DNA of 55,597 nt from Paulinella micropora (GCA_009731375.1 BJOX01000077.1:600668-656264), one strand, 5' to 3'; positions 41,865 to 54,804 are shown, numbered from the stretch's first letter. The notes: generated from the sequence alone by a model not told the origin. Made by a program: numbers and translations.

Positions 41865-42711
41865 TAATAATAATAATAATAATAATAATANNNNNNNNNN
41901 NNNNNNNNNNNNNNNNNNNNNNNNNNNNNNNNNNNNNNNNNNNNNNNNNNNNNNNNNNNNNNNNNNNNNNNNNNNNNNNNNNNNNNNNNNNNNNNNNNNN
42001 NNNNNNNNNNNNNNNNNNNNNNNNNNNNNNNNNNNNNNNNNNNNNNNNNNNNNNNNNNNNNNNNNNNNNNNNNNNNNNNNNNNNNNNNNNNNNNNNNNNN
42101 NNNNNNNNNNNNNNNNNNNNNNNNNNNNNNNNNNNNNNNNNNNNNNNNNNNNNNNNNNNNNNNNNNNNNNNNNNNNNNNNNNNNNNNNNNNNNNNNNNNN
42201 NNNNNNNNNNNNNNNNNNNNNNNNNNNNNNNNNNNNNNNNNNNNNNNNNNNNNNNNNNNNNNNNNNNNNNNNNNNNNNNNNNNNNNNNNNNNNNNNNNNN
42301 NNNNNNNNNNNNNNNNNNNNNNNNNNNNNNNNNNNNNNNNNNNNNNNNNNNNNNNNNNNNNNNNNNNNNNNNNNNNNNNNNNNNNNNNNNNNNNNNNNNN
42401 NNNNNNNNNNNNNNNNNNNNNNNNNNNNNNNNNNNNNNNNNNNNNNNNNNNNNNNNNNNNNNNNNNNNNNNNNNNNNNNNNNNNNNNNNNNNNNNNNNNN
42501 NNNNNNNNNNNNNNNNNNNNNNNNNNNNNNNNNNNNNNNNNNNNNNNNNNNNNNNNNNNNNNNNNNNNNNNNNNNNNNNNNNNNNNNNNNNNNNNNNNNN
42601 NNNNNNNNNNNNNNNNNNNNNNNNNNNNNNNNNNNNNNNNNNNNNNNNNNNNNNNNNNNNNNNNNNNNNNNNNNNNNNNNNNNNNNNNNNNNNNNNNNNN
42701 NNNNNNNNNNN

Positions 42712-42937
42712 CATAACAATCTGGTGTCTGCTGGGTCCTGGGCTATCAACCAGCATATGCGGAGTTTAAGATCTTTTACGCGCGCAACGACCCTCCTCCC
42801 CAGCATCTACCACCAAAGGGTTATGAGTTGGCGTCACAGTTTAACGCCTTGAGGCCATTGGGCTGGAACTCTGTTTAGCAAGTGTGACTAGGTTTTTTCA
42901 TCGGGATTTCCCTCAAATATGTCACAGTCAACACTCC
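42712..42937 (+). repeat. Family 2 copy, 3' part
   Basis: It starts inside the family after an 821-N gap and runs to its natural end (ATGTCACAGTCAACACTCC), followed by (AAT)n. Confidence 0.7.
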
Positions 42938-42964
42938 AAATAATAATAATAATAATAGTAATAA

Positions 42965-42995
<31 letters not shown>

Positions 42996-43056
42996 AATAA
43001 TAGTAGTAGTAGTGGTAGTAGGAGTAGTAGGAGTAGTAGTAATAGTAGTAGTAGTA

Positions 43057-43113
<57 letters not shown>

Positions 43114-43139
43114 GTAGTAGTAGTAGTAGTAGTAGTAGA

Positions 43140-43221
<82 letters not shown>

Positions 43222-43226
43222 ATAGA

Positions 43227-43281
<55 letters not shown>

Positions 43282-43285
43282 TATA
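42938..43285. repeat. (AAT)n/(AGT)n array
   Basis: Triplet array with GGTAGTAGGAG interruptions and alternating AAT and AGT blocks. Confidence 0.9.
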
Positions 43286-43906
43286 TATTGATCTGTCATG
43301 GCTGAGCCCGAGGGCCATGCGCCTCCATCCCTCGACCCAACAGGGACTACAGTGAGTATGTTGGGGAGGGAAGAGTGACTCTAACCATCCTGCATAGAAG
43401 GCCCCAAAAGGAAGTCCCTACTACCCGCACAGTGTCGGGTACCTTGCAGGAAATCAACTACAAATGATTGATCTTCCCCGCGTGAGAGCTCCACGAGACT
43501 GGGTAGGTCCCGCATGGAGGTACTCACAGGGGTAGCAGACATTTCATGCGGTCTGCCAGCGCATGAGGACGTTTTGTGGTAAGTATCTGGGACGCCTCGA
43601 AACCCGTCACCACCCCTAGATCGCGGAATGTAAATACCCCTTTGATCCCACGTGGTGTATGTCTTATAAAAAACAACACAACGACATGGCCTCGGAACCA
43701 ACACAACAACATAGCCTCGGAACCCACATCGACATAGCCTCGGAACCCACACAACAACAGAGCCTCGGAACCAACACAACAACATAGCCTCGGAACCAAC
43801 ACAACAACATAGCCTCGGAGCCAACACAACGACATAGCCTCGAAACCAGTGGGAAGAGGCCCAACCACCTCCTCTTCCCGTGGGGTGCCATACTGTGCAC
43901 CCCTCC

Positions 43907-43908
<2 letters not shown>
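43286..43908. repeat. Interspersed repeat family 4 with 25-bp minisatellite
   Basis: A unique-looking body at 43,286-43,675, then about seven units of ~25 bp with core AACATAGCCTCGGAACC (43,680-43,850), then a short end abutting (AAT)n. Like families 1-3 it is enclosed by triplet arrays. Confidence 0.65.
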
Positions 43909-43962
<54 letters not shown>

Positions 43963-43973
43963 TGTAGTAGTAA

Positions 43974-44006
<33 letters not shown>

Positions 44007-44041
44007 TAGTAGTAGTAGTAAGTAGTAGTAGTAAGTAGTAG

Positions 44042-44083
<42 letters not shown>

Positions 44084-44088
44084 CAGTA

Positions 44089-44140
<52 letters not shown>

Positions 44141-44168
44141 TAATAATAATGATAATAATAATAATAAC

Positions 44169-44207
<39 letters not shown>

Positions 44208-44220
44208 TAATAATAAATAA

Positions 44221-44256
<36 letters not shown>

Positions 44257-44333
44257 CAGTAGCAGTAGTAGCAGTAATAAAAAAAAAATAATAATAATAA
44301 TAATAATATTAATAATAATAATAATAATAAAAA

Positions 44334-44378
<45 letters not shown>

Positions 44379-44415
44379 TAATGATAATAATAATAATGAT
44401 AATAATAATAATAAT
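43909..44415. repeat. (AAT)n/(AGT)n array
   Basis: About 500 bp of triplets, with local phase slips (AAGTAGTAG, AAAAAAAATAAT). Confidence 0.9.
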
Positions 44416-44804
44416 ATACTTCCTCTAAGGCATACTGATGCAGCTGATGGCACGATCCGTTTCCGGACATGAGCCTCCATGCCCTTGTTCGAGGTGCTCC
44501 ATCCCCACCTAGTCAGTCTCTCGACTGATTATAGGGGCCACCGATGGAGCTCCTGAGGGCAAGACTACACTAAGCCGAGGTTATTCCGCAGTCCCAACAA
44601 CCTCTTGCAAAACCTTGCCATATGTGCAAGTGCGTACACCAAGCATGGTTGCTAGAACTACCTCAAAACCCCACCCATAACAATTTGGTATCCGCTGGGT
44701 CCACGGGCTATCAACCGGCATAGCGGAGTTTAAGATCTTCGACAGGCGCCCAACGACCCTCCTCCCCAGCATCATCCACCAAATGGTTTTGAGTTGGCAT
44801 CACA
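44416..44804 (+). repeat. Family 2 copy, diverged
   Basis: Near full-length family 2 with many substitutions (subfamily marker GATGGCACGATCCGTTTCCGG). It ends at a 10-N gap. Confidence 0.7.
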
Positions 44805-44814
44805 NNNNNNNNNN

Positions 44815-44873
<59 letters not shown>

Positions 44874-44938
44874 TAACAATAATAATAATAATAATTATAA
44901 TAATGATAATAATAATAATGATAATAATGATAATAATG

Positions 44939-44978
<40 letters not shown>

Positions 44979-44994
44979 CAACAACAACAACAAC

Positions 44995-45040
<46 letters not shown>

Positions 45041-45150
45041 TAGTAATAGTTAATAACAATAATAATAATAGTAGCAGTAGTAGTAGTAGTAGAAGTAGTA
45101 GTAGTGGTAGTAGTAGTAGTAGTAGTAGAGTAGTAGTAGTAAAAGTAGTA

Positions 45151-45239
<89 letters not shown>

Positions 45240-45254
45240 GGTGGTAGTGGTAGC

Positions 45255-45345
<91 letters not shown>

Positions 45346-45387
45346 GTAGTAGTAGTAGTAGTAGTAGTAGCAGTAGCAGTAGTAGCA

Positions 45388-45459
<72 letters not shown>
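44815..45459. repeat. (AAT)n/(AGT)n/(AAC)n array
   Basis: About 640 bp of triplets with AAC and GTG sub-blocks. Confidence 0.9.
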
Positions 45460-45461
<2 letters not shown>

Positions 45462-45869
45462 ATATCTGAGGCGTACTGATGCAGCTAATGGCATATCCTC
45501 AACGGACATAAGCCTCCAATACCCTTGTTCGAGGTCCTCCACCCCCCCGTGTCAGTCTCTCGCCTGATGATCGGGGCCACCGATGGAGCTCCTGAGGGCA
45601 AGACTGCACTAAGCCGAGGTTATTCCGCAGTCCCAGCAACCTCTTGCAAGACGTCACCGAATGTGCAAGTGCATACACCAAGCGCGGTTGCTAGAGCTGC
45701 CTCGAAACCCCACCCATAACAATCTGGTGTCTGCTGGGTCCTGGGCTATCAACCAGCATATGCGGAGTTTAAGATCTTTTACGCGCGCAACGACCCTCCT
45801 CCCCAGCATCTACCACCAAAGGGTTATGAGTTGGCGTCACAGTTTAACGCCTTGAGGCCATTGGGCTGG

Positions 45870-45870
<1 letters not shown>
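45460..45870 (+). repeat. Family 2 copy
   Basis: Near-identical to the 35,365 copy and more complete, ending at GAGGCCATTGGGCTGG before (AAT)n. Confidence 0.75.
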
Positions 45871-45905
<35 letters not shown>

Positions 45906-45975
45906 TAGTAATAGTAATAACAATAATAATAATAGTAGCAGTAGTAGTAGGAGTAGTAGAAGTAGTAGAAGTAGC

Positions 45976-46041
<66 letters not shown>

Positions 46042-46050
46042 ATAGTAGTA

Positions 46051-46082
<32 letters not shown>

Positions 46083-46083
46083 C

Positions 46084-46125
<42 letters not shown>

Positions 46126-46126
46126 C

Positions 46127-46191
<65 letters not shown>

Positions 46192-46263
46192 TAATAATAA
46201 TAATAATAATAACAATAATAATAATAATAATGAATAACAATGAATAATAATAATAATAATAAT

Positions 46264-46458
46264 AGTGCTTCTCTGTCAATGGCTGATGCAAATCTGCACA
46301 TGCGCCTCCATCGTCTCACCCGTGAGGGGAGTACGAAGAATTGACGATAGGCTCTAATGACACCCCCGCACGGGCAGTTCCAACACTTCCAGACGGACCG
46401 GTATGTTCAATGAAGATACTGGTGGCACCGACGGGAATCGAACTGGCGACAGGGCCCA

Positions 46459-46462
<4 letters not shown>
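46264..46462 (-). mobile_element. SINE-1 copy, head truncated
   Basis: Tail (ATT)n, then body to GGTGGCACCGACGGGAATCG. The head includes box B (GTTCGATTCC on the minus strand) but ends at CCCAGATGGT against (AAT)n, so box A is lost. Confidence 0.75.
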
Positions 46463-46553
<91 letters not shown>

Positions 46554-46555
<2 letters not shown>

Positions 46556-46725
46556 TACTTCCTCTAAGGCATACTGATGCAGCTGATGGCACGATCCGTT
46601 TCCGGACATGAGTCTCCATGCCCTTGCTCGAGGTTCTCCATCCCCACCTAGTCAGTCTCTGAGACTGACTGATTATAGGGGCCACCGATGGAGCTCCTGA
46701 GGGCAAGACTACACTAAGCCGAGGT

Positions 46726-46727
<2 letters not shown>
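46554..46727 (+). repeat. Family 2 copy, 5' part, diverged
   Basis: Same subfamily as 44,416. It stops at CTAAGCCGAGGTT and passes into (AAT)n. Confidence 0.7.
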
Positions 46728-46756
<29 letters not shown>

Positions 46757-46760
46757 TAAT

Positions 46761-47029
46761 AGTGCTTCTCTGTCAATGGCTGATGCATTTCTGCACATGC
46801 GCCTCCATCGTCTCACCCGTGAGGGGAGTACGAAGAATTGACGATAAGCTCTAATGACACCCCCGCAAGGGCAGTTCCAACACTTCCAGACGGGCCGGTA
46901 TGTTCAATGAAAATACTGGTCCAGAAATAGACCGGTATGTTCAATGAAAATACTGGTGGCACCGACGGGAATCGAACTGGCGACAGGGCCCAGATGGTAG
47001 AACTTGACCACTGGGCTATCACGGTGTCC

Positions 47030-47030
<1 letters not shown>
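46761..47030 (-). mobile_element. SINE-1, full length, tRNA-derived
   Basis: On the minus strand a tRNA-like head (47,030-46,957) carries box A (TAGCCCAGTGGTC) and box B (GTTCGATTCC) and ends in GGTGCCA. The body follows, with a ~30-bp internal duplication (GGTATGTTCAATGAAAATAC twice), then the 3' end GACAGAGAAGCACT and an (ATT)n tail. This is the layout of a Pol III-transcribed SINE with a triplet tail. Confidence 0.8.
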
Positions 47031-47315
<285 letters not shown>

Positions 47316-47362
47316 ATAAAACCATCCAACTTTGACCTTATCTTTATCCATCACTCGTTGCG

Positions 47363-47364
<2 letters not shown>

Positions 47365-47434
<70 letters not shown>

Positions 47435-47570
47435 TAAAGTTTGTATGTATGTATGTATGTATGTATGTATGTATGCCCGCGCGCGTGTGCCAACGAAACT
47501 AATGCTGCGTATGTATGTATGTATATGTATGTATGTATGTATGTATCTATGTACGTATGTATGTATGATG
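47365..47570. repeat. (AT)n and (GTAT)n array
   Basis: TA run 47,366-47,410, then GTAT units interrupted by CCCGCGCGCGTGTGCC. Confidence 0.85.
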
Positions 47571-47739
47571 CTAAATGTATCGTTTGGAAGCTGATTGCAA
47601 GAGCTTTCAAAGTACGTTCTCAGTACTTTTCCTATCCCAAAACTTGCATGAGAAAGAATGATTTCAAATTTCAGCGTCTTCATATCTCAAAACTTGAATT
47701 AGAAATGTGAGTTTTCAAAAAGTTTACCATGTTGGTGTG

Positions 47740-48260
47740 GAAAGGGGAGGAGAATGTGTCTGCTCAGGATGTGGAGATCGGCTCTTTGGCTGTCTGTTCC
47801 TACGGAACAAGTTTGAGGCAGAAGCGGGCGAGATCAGACGGCTCTTGCTGGCAGAAGCGGGCGAGATCAGACGGCTCTTGCTCTTGCTCTTGCTCTTGGT
47901 CTTGCTGGTCTGTGCTGCGGTATGTAGGTTCGAAGACGACCAAGACGAAGAAGTCGACGATGAGCGGCTTGTGGGTAGTTTCTTTGCCAGCTGGAAGCTG
48001 GAAAAAGAGGACGAAGATGTCAACATTTTCTTCTGTTTCCTTGGCCATAGACTGGAAGGAGAAAATGCCAGAGACGTTGCTTCGGACGAAGGACAGGACT
48101 TGCTCTGTTGTGTATGGCGTGACTTGCTCTTCTGCGACGGCTTGAGGAGGCGGGGCACAGAAGATGACATGGTCTTTTGGCCCTTTTTGAGCCACAAGCT
48201 GGGAATGATCGTTGGTGATAGACCCCGTGAACGTTGAGGCAACCCTGCCACAGTTGCGCA
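47740..48260 (-). CDS. Possible host exon
   Basis: On the minus strand about 150 codons, from near 48,260 to a stop at 47,800, read like ordinary protein, including APPPQAVAEEQVTPYTTEQV and ETTHKPLIVDFFVLVVFEP, then a QEQEQE run and a duplicated EPSDLARFC segment. Upstream the frame enters a GATA microsatellite, so an intron boundary or non-coding start must lie near 48,240. No family recognised. The overlapping frames are serine- or leucine-rich and less natural. Confidence 0.3.
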
Positions 48261-48269
48261 GGATAACGT

Positions 48270-48383
48270 GTAGATAGATAGGGCAGGCAGGTAGGTAGGT
48301 AGGTAGATAGGTAGGTAGGTAGGTAGGTAGGTAGGTAGGTAGATAGGTAGGTAGGCAGGTAGGTAGGTAGATATGTAGGTAGG

Positions 48384-48426
<43 letters not shown>

Positions 48427-48625
48427 GTAGGTAGGTAGGTAGGTAGGTAGGTAGATATGTAGATAGGAAGGTAGGTAGATAGATAGATAGATAGATAGGT
48501 AGGTAGGTAGGTAGGTAGGTAGATAGGTAGATAGGTAGGTAGGTAGGTAGGTAGATAGATAGATAGATAGATAGGTAGATAGGTAGGTAGGTAGGTAGGT
48601 AGGTAGGTAGATGGATGGATGGATG

Positions 48626-48688
<63 letters not shown>

Positions 48689-48690
48689 GA
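48270..48690. repeat. (GATA)n/(GGTA)n microsatellite
   Basis: About 420 bp of GTAG and ATAG tetranucleotides, with a short (GATG) block. Confidence 0.9.
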
Positions 48691-49325
48691 GATATCGACT
48701 AATGTCAGAAAAAAGGAGCTTCTGATTTCGTCAACCAAGGAAGTCTGTGGGTAAAGTATTAACCCGATGCCCAGCTAAGCCGTGATGTTTGCACGGAAGG
48801 GACTGATACAGGCGATACCAAATCTCCCTAGTACCAGGCGGGGCCAGGGCTCGTTCCATAAGCGCCCCTTGCAGAACGAGCTCCCACCTCCATTACAGAG
48901 GACCCAGTAAGCAGANNNNNNNNNNNNNNNNNNNNNNNNNNNNNNNNNNNNNNNNNNNNNNNNNNNNNNNNNNNNNNNNNNNNNNNNNNNNNNNNNNNNN
49001 NNNNNNNNNNNNNNNNNNNNNNNNNNNNNNNNNNNNNNNNNNNNNNNNNNNNNNNNNNNNNNNNNNNNNNNNNNNNNNNNNNNNNNNNNNAAACCAACAG
49101 AGCACTGTGGGTTTTATTCCGGGCTCAACAAGCGAGAAAGGGCACCCTGAGGGAACAGGATTGTGCTTCCCGTCGCTATTTCGGCATGTGACTTATAGGC
49201 GTATGGCTAGGCACACATAAGGCACTCCACCACGGGCCCAGCACACCCACACCGTCCCCTAATTCTCTGTCTGTCGACAGATGGCACCCATTTCAAAAAA
49301 CCAAGCCCAAGGGAGGGTCAGTGAC
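48687..49325. repeat. GATA-flanked interspersed repeat family 5, copy 1
   Basis: From GATATCGACTAATGTCAGAAA to AAGCCCAAGGGAGG, directly bordered by GATA arrays. It contains a 175-N gap that corresponds to only ~35 bp in the complete copy at 50,916-51,396. A 5' fragment is repeated at 49,378-49,436, again followed by (GATA)n. No open frame. Confidence 0.75.
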
Positions 49326-49434
49326 ACCTCAAGTGGCCTTGGTTCACTCCGTGGAGTAAGTGATGAGATCAACTGATGAGATATCGACTAATGTCAGAAA
49401 AAAGGAGCTTCTGATTTCGTCAACCAAGGAAGTC

Positions 49435-49435
<1 letters not shown>

Positions 49436-49496
<61 letters not shown>

Positions 49497-49500
49497 TAAT

Positions 49501-49532
<32 letters not shown>

Positions 49533-49592
49533 GTAGATAGATAGGTAGGTATGTGGTCGGTTGGTAGGTAGGTAGGTAGGTAGGTAGGTAGG

Positions 49593-49632
<40 letters not shown>
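49436..49632. repeat. (GATA)n/(GGTA)n array
   Basis: Tetranucleotide repeat following the family 5 fragment. Confidence 0.9.
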
Positions 49633-49654
49633 GTAAGGAGAGAGACAGTGGGTA

Positions 49655-49879
49655 GAGGGAAAAGAAAGAAAAGAAAGAAAAAAGAAAGAAACAAAAGAAA
49701 GAAAAGAAAGAAAAGAAAGAAAGAAGTATTTACCCGAGTCTTTGTCGTTGGGGCCGACCTTGCTCTCTACATACATACATACATACATACATACATACAT
49801 ACCTACATACCTACATACCTACCTAGTACTACCTACCTACCCACCCACCCACACACCCACACCCACACACCCACACATA

Positions 49880-49910
<31 letters not shown>

Positions 49911-50185
49911 GAATAGAACATAGAACATAGAACATATACCATAGAACATAGACCATATACCATATACCATATACCATAGAACATAGAACATAGACCCTAG
50001 ACCATAGACCCTAGACCCTAACCCTATCCTACCCTACCCTACCCTACCCTACCATACCATACCATACCAGACCAGACCAGAACAGACCAGACCATGCCAT
50101 ACATACATACATACATACATGCGTAGACATACATAGACACATACATGGATACATACATAGATACATACATAGATACATATATACA
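49655..50185. repeat. Graded arrays: AAAG, ACAT, CCCACA, CATAGA, CCCTA, TACCC, CAGAC
   Basis: Short repeats change stepwise along ~500 bp. One segment (49,991-50,040) reads CCCTAGACCCTAACCC then TACCC units, close to but not the same as telomeric CCCTAA arrays. Confidence 0.8.
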
Positions 50186-50264
50186 TGACACATTGGCTAC
50201 CCAGGGGAGGGCTGCGTTGGCTGTGGTTTGCACTTAGAGTGGAGGTGGTCTGGATCGCTAATGG

Positions 50265-50430
50265 CCCAGACAAGCCCTGCTGCCAACTCCCTTCTCCAGC
50301 CTCCTTCAAGCCCTGCTGCCGGACCCCTTCTCGAGCCTCCTTCACGCCCTGCTTCCACATCCCTTCTCGAGCCTCCTTCAAGCCCTGCCGCCACAACCCT
50401 TCTCGAGCCTCGTTCACGACCGTAGGCTGC
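50265..50430. repeat. 36-bp minisatellite, about four units
   Basis: CTCGAGCCTCCTTCA(A/C)GCCC recurs every ~36 bp. A minus-strand frame translates it as 12-residue units (EAREGxxxQGLK), but there is no other sign of a gene. Confidence 0.7.
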
Positions 50431-50799
50431 TTGCTTGTGTTTCGCAGCTTGAGCAGTTTGAAGAAAGAGGAAGAGGACCGCGAAGGCGGGGAACGAAGCT
50501 CGGCTACATAAGTAAAGACATAAGATAAACATACACACGCATACACTACAAGAGAATGGTGTGACTTGTGTAGATGCTATGCGCCCAACTCATGTTGCAT
50601 AGATTGCATACACATACCACAGACGTATGTGCACATAGTTTCATATCTGGGATAGGCAAAGACATCGCTTGACCATCGAGGGACATGCAGCACAGGTCTA
50701 AGGGGTCGAGCCTCGGCGAGCAGGGTGAAGATAGCGGAGGTGAAGAAAGCGGAGGCTGCTCTTGGCTTTTGTTCTGCTGGCCCCCTCGGAGTTCATGGT

Positions 50800-50820
50800 C
50801 TGCGAGAGAGAGAGAGAGAC

Positions 50821-50915
<95 letters not shown>
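50800..50915. repeat. (GA)n then (GATA)n
   Basis: GA run 50,801-50,884, then GATA units leading into family 5 copy 2. Confidence 0.9.
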
Positions 50916-51396
50916 GAAATATCGACTAATGTCAGAAAAAAGGAGCTTCTGATTTCGTCAACCAGGAAGTCTGTGGGTAAAGTATTAACCCGATGCCCAG
51001 CTAAGCCGTGATGTTTGCACGGAAGGGACTGATACAGGCAATACCAAAGCTCCCTAGTACCAGGCGGGGCCAGGGCTCGTTCCATAAAGCGCCCCTTGCA
51101 GAACGAGCTCCCACCTCCATTACAGAGGGCCCAGTAAGCAGATGGAGTTTCGAGACTGTTCGACAGTCTAGTATAAACCGACAGAGCACTGTGGGTTTTA
51201 TTCCGGGCTCAACAAGCGAGAAAGGGCACCCTGAGGGAACAGGATTGTGCTTCCCGTCGCTATTTCGGCATATGACTTATAGGCGTATGGCTAGGCACAC
51301 ATAAGGCACCCCACCACGGGCCCAGCACACCCACACCATCCCCTAATTCTCTGTCTGTCGACAGATGGCACCCATTTCAAAAAATCAAGCCCAAGA
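50916..51396. repeat. GATA-flanked interspersed repeat family 5, complete copy 2
   Basis: About 480 bp, the only copy without a gap. It is GATA-flanked on both sides. It contains GTTCGACAGTC and a CTGTCTGTCGACAG palindrome (51,351-51,364). Confidence 0.75.
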
Positions 51397-51774
51397 GAGA
51401 GATAGATAGATAATTAGATAGATAGACGGTCTGAGAACAAGAAAGCAAACACGGTAAGTGACTAAGAGAAAGGAAGCAAACAGGAAAGCAAGTCAGTGCG
51501 AGAAGCAAACAACCAAGCCAAGTAAAGAAAGAAGGAAAGAAAACCAGCAAGCAAGCAAGTGGACCCTGGTGGTAGCCCTTCTCGGGAGATTTTCCAGGAG
51601 GAAGGCTGGGCTGGTGGCAGGTTGCACCGGATTTTTCTGGCAGTTTGCTGGGCTGGCACACTCCGGCGGGTTGTACTGTGGCGTCCCTCTTGCTGCGGGC
51701 TGAAGGCGGCTGAAGGGCGGAGAAGGAACGAAAGGAAAGACAGGCAGATAGCAGATAGCTAGGTAGATAGGTAG

Positions 51775-52038
51775 ATGGATGGTAGAAGAAAGAAAGAAAG
51801 AAAGAAAGAAGAAAGAAAGAAAGAAAGAAAGAAGGAAGGAAGGAAGGAAGGAAGAAGGAAAGAAAAGAAAGAAAAGAAAGAAAGAAAGAAAGAAAAAGAA
51901 AGAAAGAAAGAAAGAAAGAAGGAAAGAAGGAAGGAAGAAAGAAAGAAAGAAAGAAAGAAAAGAAAAGAAAAAAAAGAAAAAAAAGAAAAGAAAAGAAAAG
52001 AAAGAAAGAAAGAAAGAAGAAAGAAAGAAAGAAAGAAA

Positions 52039-52083
<45 letters not shown>

Positions 52084-52087
52084 AATT
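51775..52087. repeat. (GAAA)n/(GGAA)n purine array
   Basis: About 310 bp of AAGA and GGAA repeats. Lysine/glutamate frames here are artefacts. Confidence 0.9.
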
Positions 52088-52229
52088 TGCAGCACACCGC
52101 TTCGTCGTCGTCTTCTTCCTCTGAGGCCTCATCTCCGCTGGACAAGTCTAAAACATAAGAGGAAATAACAATCAGAATCAGAAGAAGCACAAGAGGAATA
52201 AATAAGAATGCCAATAACAAAAGGATAGC

Positions 52230-52231
52230 AG

Positions 52232-52274
<43 letters not shown>

Positions 52275-52297
52275 TACTACCACTGCTGCTGCTGCTG

Positions 52298-52328
<31 letters not shown>

Positions 52329-52359
52329 CACTACTAAAATGATGATGATGATGATGATG

Positions 52360-52451
<92 letters not shown>
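52230..52451. repeat. (TAC)n, (GATGAT)n and (AAT)n arrays
   Basis: TAC and TGC triplets to 52,336, GATGAT to 52,360, then AAT to 52,451, which is the tail of the following SINE. Confidence 0.9.
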
Positions 52452-52452
<1 letters not shown>

Positions 52453-52695
52453 GTGCTTCTCAGTCAATGGCGAATGCATTTCTGCACATGTGCCTCCATC
52501 GTCTCACCCGCGAGGGGAGTACGAAGATTTTGACGATAGGCTCTACTGACACCCCCGCAAGGCAGCTCCAAGCCTTCCAGACAGACCAATACTTTCAAAG
52601 AAAATATCCTTTGAAAATACTGGCACCGACGGGAATCGAACTGGCGATAGGTCCCAGATGGTAGACCTTAACCACTTGGCTATCGCAGTGCCACT
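52452..52695 (-). mobile_element. SINE-1, full length, best tRNA-like head
   Basis: The head at 52,692-52,622 on the minus strand is ~71 nt. Its first seven bases, GGCACTG, pair with the last seven, CGGTGCC, as an acceptor stem with one G-T pair. Box A is TAGCCAAGTGGTTA and box B GTTCGATTCC. The T-stem pairs poorly, so this is a SINE head and not a working tRNA gene. The body and (ATT)n tail follow. Confidence 0.8.
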
Positions 52696-52717
52696 AATAA
52701 TAATAATAACAATAATG

Positions 52718-52759
<42 letters not shown>

Positions 52760-52761
<2 letters not shown>

Positions 52762-52898
52762 GTATCTCCTGCCAGTTGCTGAGCCAAAAGGCCATGTGCA
52801 TCCAGTCCTCCATTCCATAAGGAAAGTCTCCACACCAATCGGTGGAATAAAGGAAGTGACGGCATAGAACATTACTCTAGGAGCTTTATACCAATCAG
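52760..52898 (+). repeat. Family 3 copy 2, cut by gap
   Basis: Matches 41,688-41,826 closely, preceded by (AAT)n. It ends at CTTTATACCAATCAG before a 102-N gap. Confidence 0.7.
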
Positions 52899-53000
52899 NN
52901 NNNNNNNNNNNNNNNNNNNNNNNNNNNNNNNNNNNNNNNNNNNNNNNNNNNNNNNNNNNNNNNNNNNNNNNNNNNNNNNNNNNNNNNNNNNNNNNNNNNN

Positions 53001-53618
<618 letters not shown>

Positions 53619-53721
53619 NNNNNNNNNNNNNNNNNNNNNNNNNNNNNNNNNNNNNNNNNNNNNNNNNNNNNNNNNNNNNNNNNNNNNNNNNNNNNNNNNN
53701 NNNNNNNNNNNNNNNNNNNNN

Positions 53722-53880
53722 CTCTCTCTCTTCCTCTTCCTCTCTCTCTTCTCTCTCTCTCTCTTCTCTCTCTTCCTCTTTCTCTCACTCGTCTCTCTCT
53801 CTCTCTCTCTTCCTCTTTCTCTCACTCGTCTCTCTCTCTCTTCCTCTTTCTCTCACTCGTCTCTCTCTCTCTCTCATCTC
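53722..53880. repeat. (CT)n with CTCTTTCTCTCACTCGT units
   Basis: CT-rich array with three ~33-bp units. Confidence 0.8.
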
Positions 53881-54002
53881 TAACCAACACAAACACACAC
53901 CTTTGTCTGAGAGATCGACGTCCAACTGAGTCTCGACGCTGTCTCTAGGCTGGAAGCACACACAGGGATTTACAACAGCTACACGTAGCGAAGACTCTCC
54001 CT

Positions 54003-54049
<47 letters not shown>

Positions 54050-54389
54050 ANNNNNNNNNNAAAAACAAAATAAAACAAAAACAAAACAAAACAAAAACAA
54101 AACAAAACAAAAAAAAACAAAACAAAAAAAAAAAGAAAAAAAAAATTAAAAAAAAAAAAGTATGGGTGGCGTATCAAATGCATTATTGTATTTGAGCTTG
54201 CTAGGTTCACCTACATCAATTGGCGTACTATGTTAGACCGCTTACGTGTTAGCCAGCAGGCTCCTTTGCATATGAATGCGCCTTCGATCTCAAGTTGATA
54301 GGCATTCGTTCTTGAGGAGTCATTTGCAATCTCAAGTCTCTTCGCCGACTGTTCCCTTCTCCCTGCATCGTCGTCTTTGACTTTGTTGT

Positions 54390-54432
<43 letters not shown>

Positions 54433-54620
54433 TTCTCCTTTGTCTCTTTCTTGGGCATAGCGCTTAGCCCCCTTTTGGCGATCGTGCGTAACTGCATTTT
54501 ATTTTTGGGGCCCATTTTTCTCCTTCTGGAGTTTTTACAAGGCCCTTTTTGTTCAGTGGGTATGAGGTTATTTTATGGTTTCAACCCGAGTTTCACAGTT
54601 CGCCGCTCTTAAGGTGAAAT
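53881..54620. other. Mostly single-copy stretch, no gene recognised
   Basis: It includes a poly-C run (54,005-54,047) against a 10-N gap, an A/C-rich tract to 54,160 and (CT)n at 54,391-54,427. No convincing frame. Confidence 0.4.
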
Positions 54621-54804
54621 GATAAGGAAGTTCGACTCTTCCTTTTCCTTTCTCTTTATCTCTTTCTTTCTTCCTTTTTTACAATAAGCAAGGTTTAATA
54701 TTCTTTTTCTTTTGATTGTTGTCTCTTTTTCTGTGCCTTTTTGATCTGTAGTTTGTTGCCTCTCCTTTTGGGTTGTGGCTGGTGGAGGCTGCTTTGTGTC
54801 TGTA

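Noticed and set aside
43680-43850. CRISPR-like spaced repeats
   Set aside because: It is a 25-bp minisatellite without unique spacers.
47707-48237. 176-residue plus-strand frame
   Set aside because: Its leucine run mirrors the repeat on the other strand; the minus-strand frame reads more like protein.
51377-52331. 200-250 residue F/L/S- and K/E-rich frames
   Set aside because: Produced by the GAAA/GGAA array; no non-repeat domain.
52622-52692. A functional tRNA gene
   Set aside because: Boxes A and B and the acceptor stem are present, but the T-stem pairs poorly and the unit is part of a repeated SINE.
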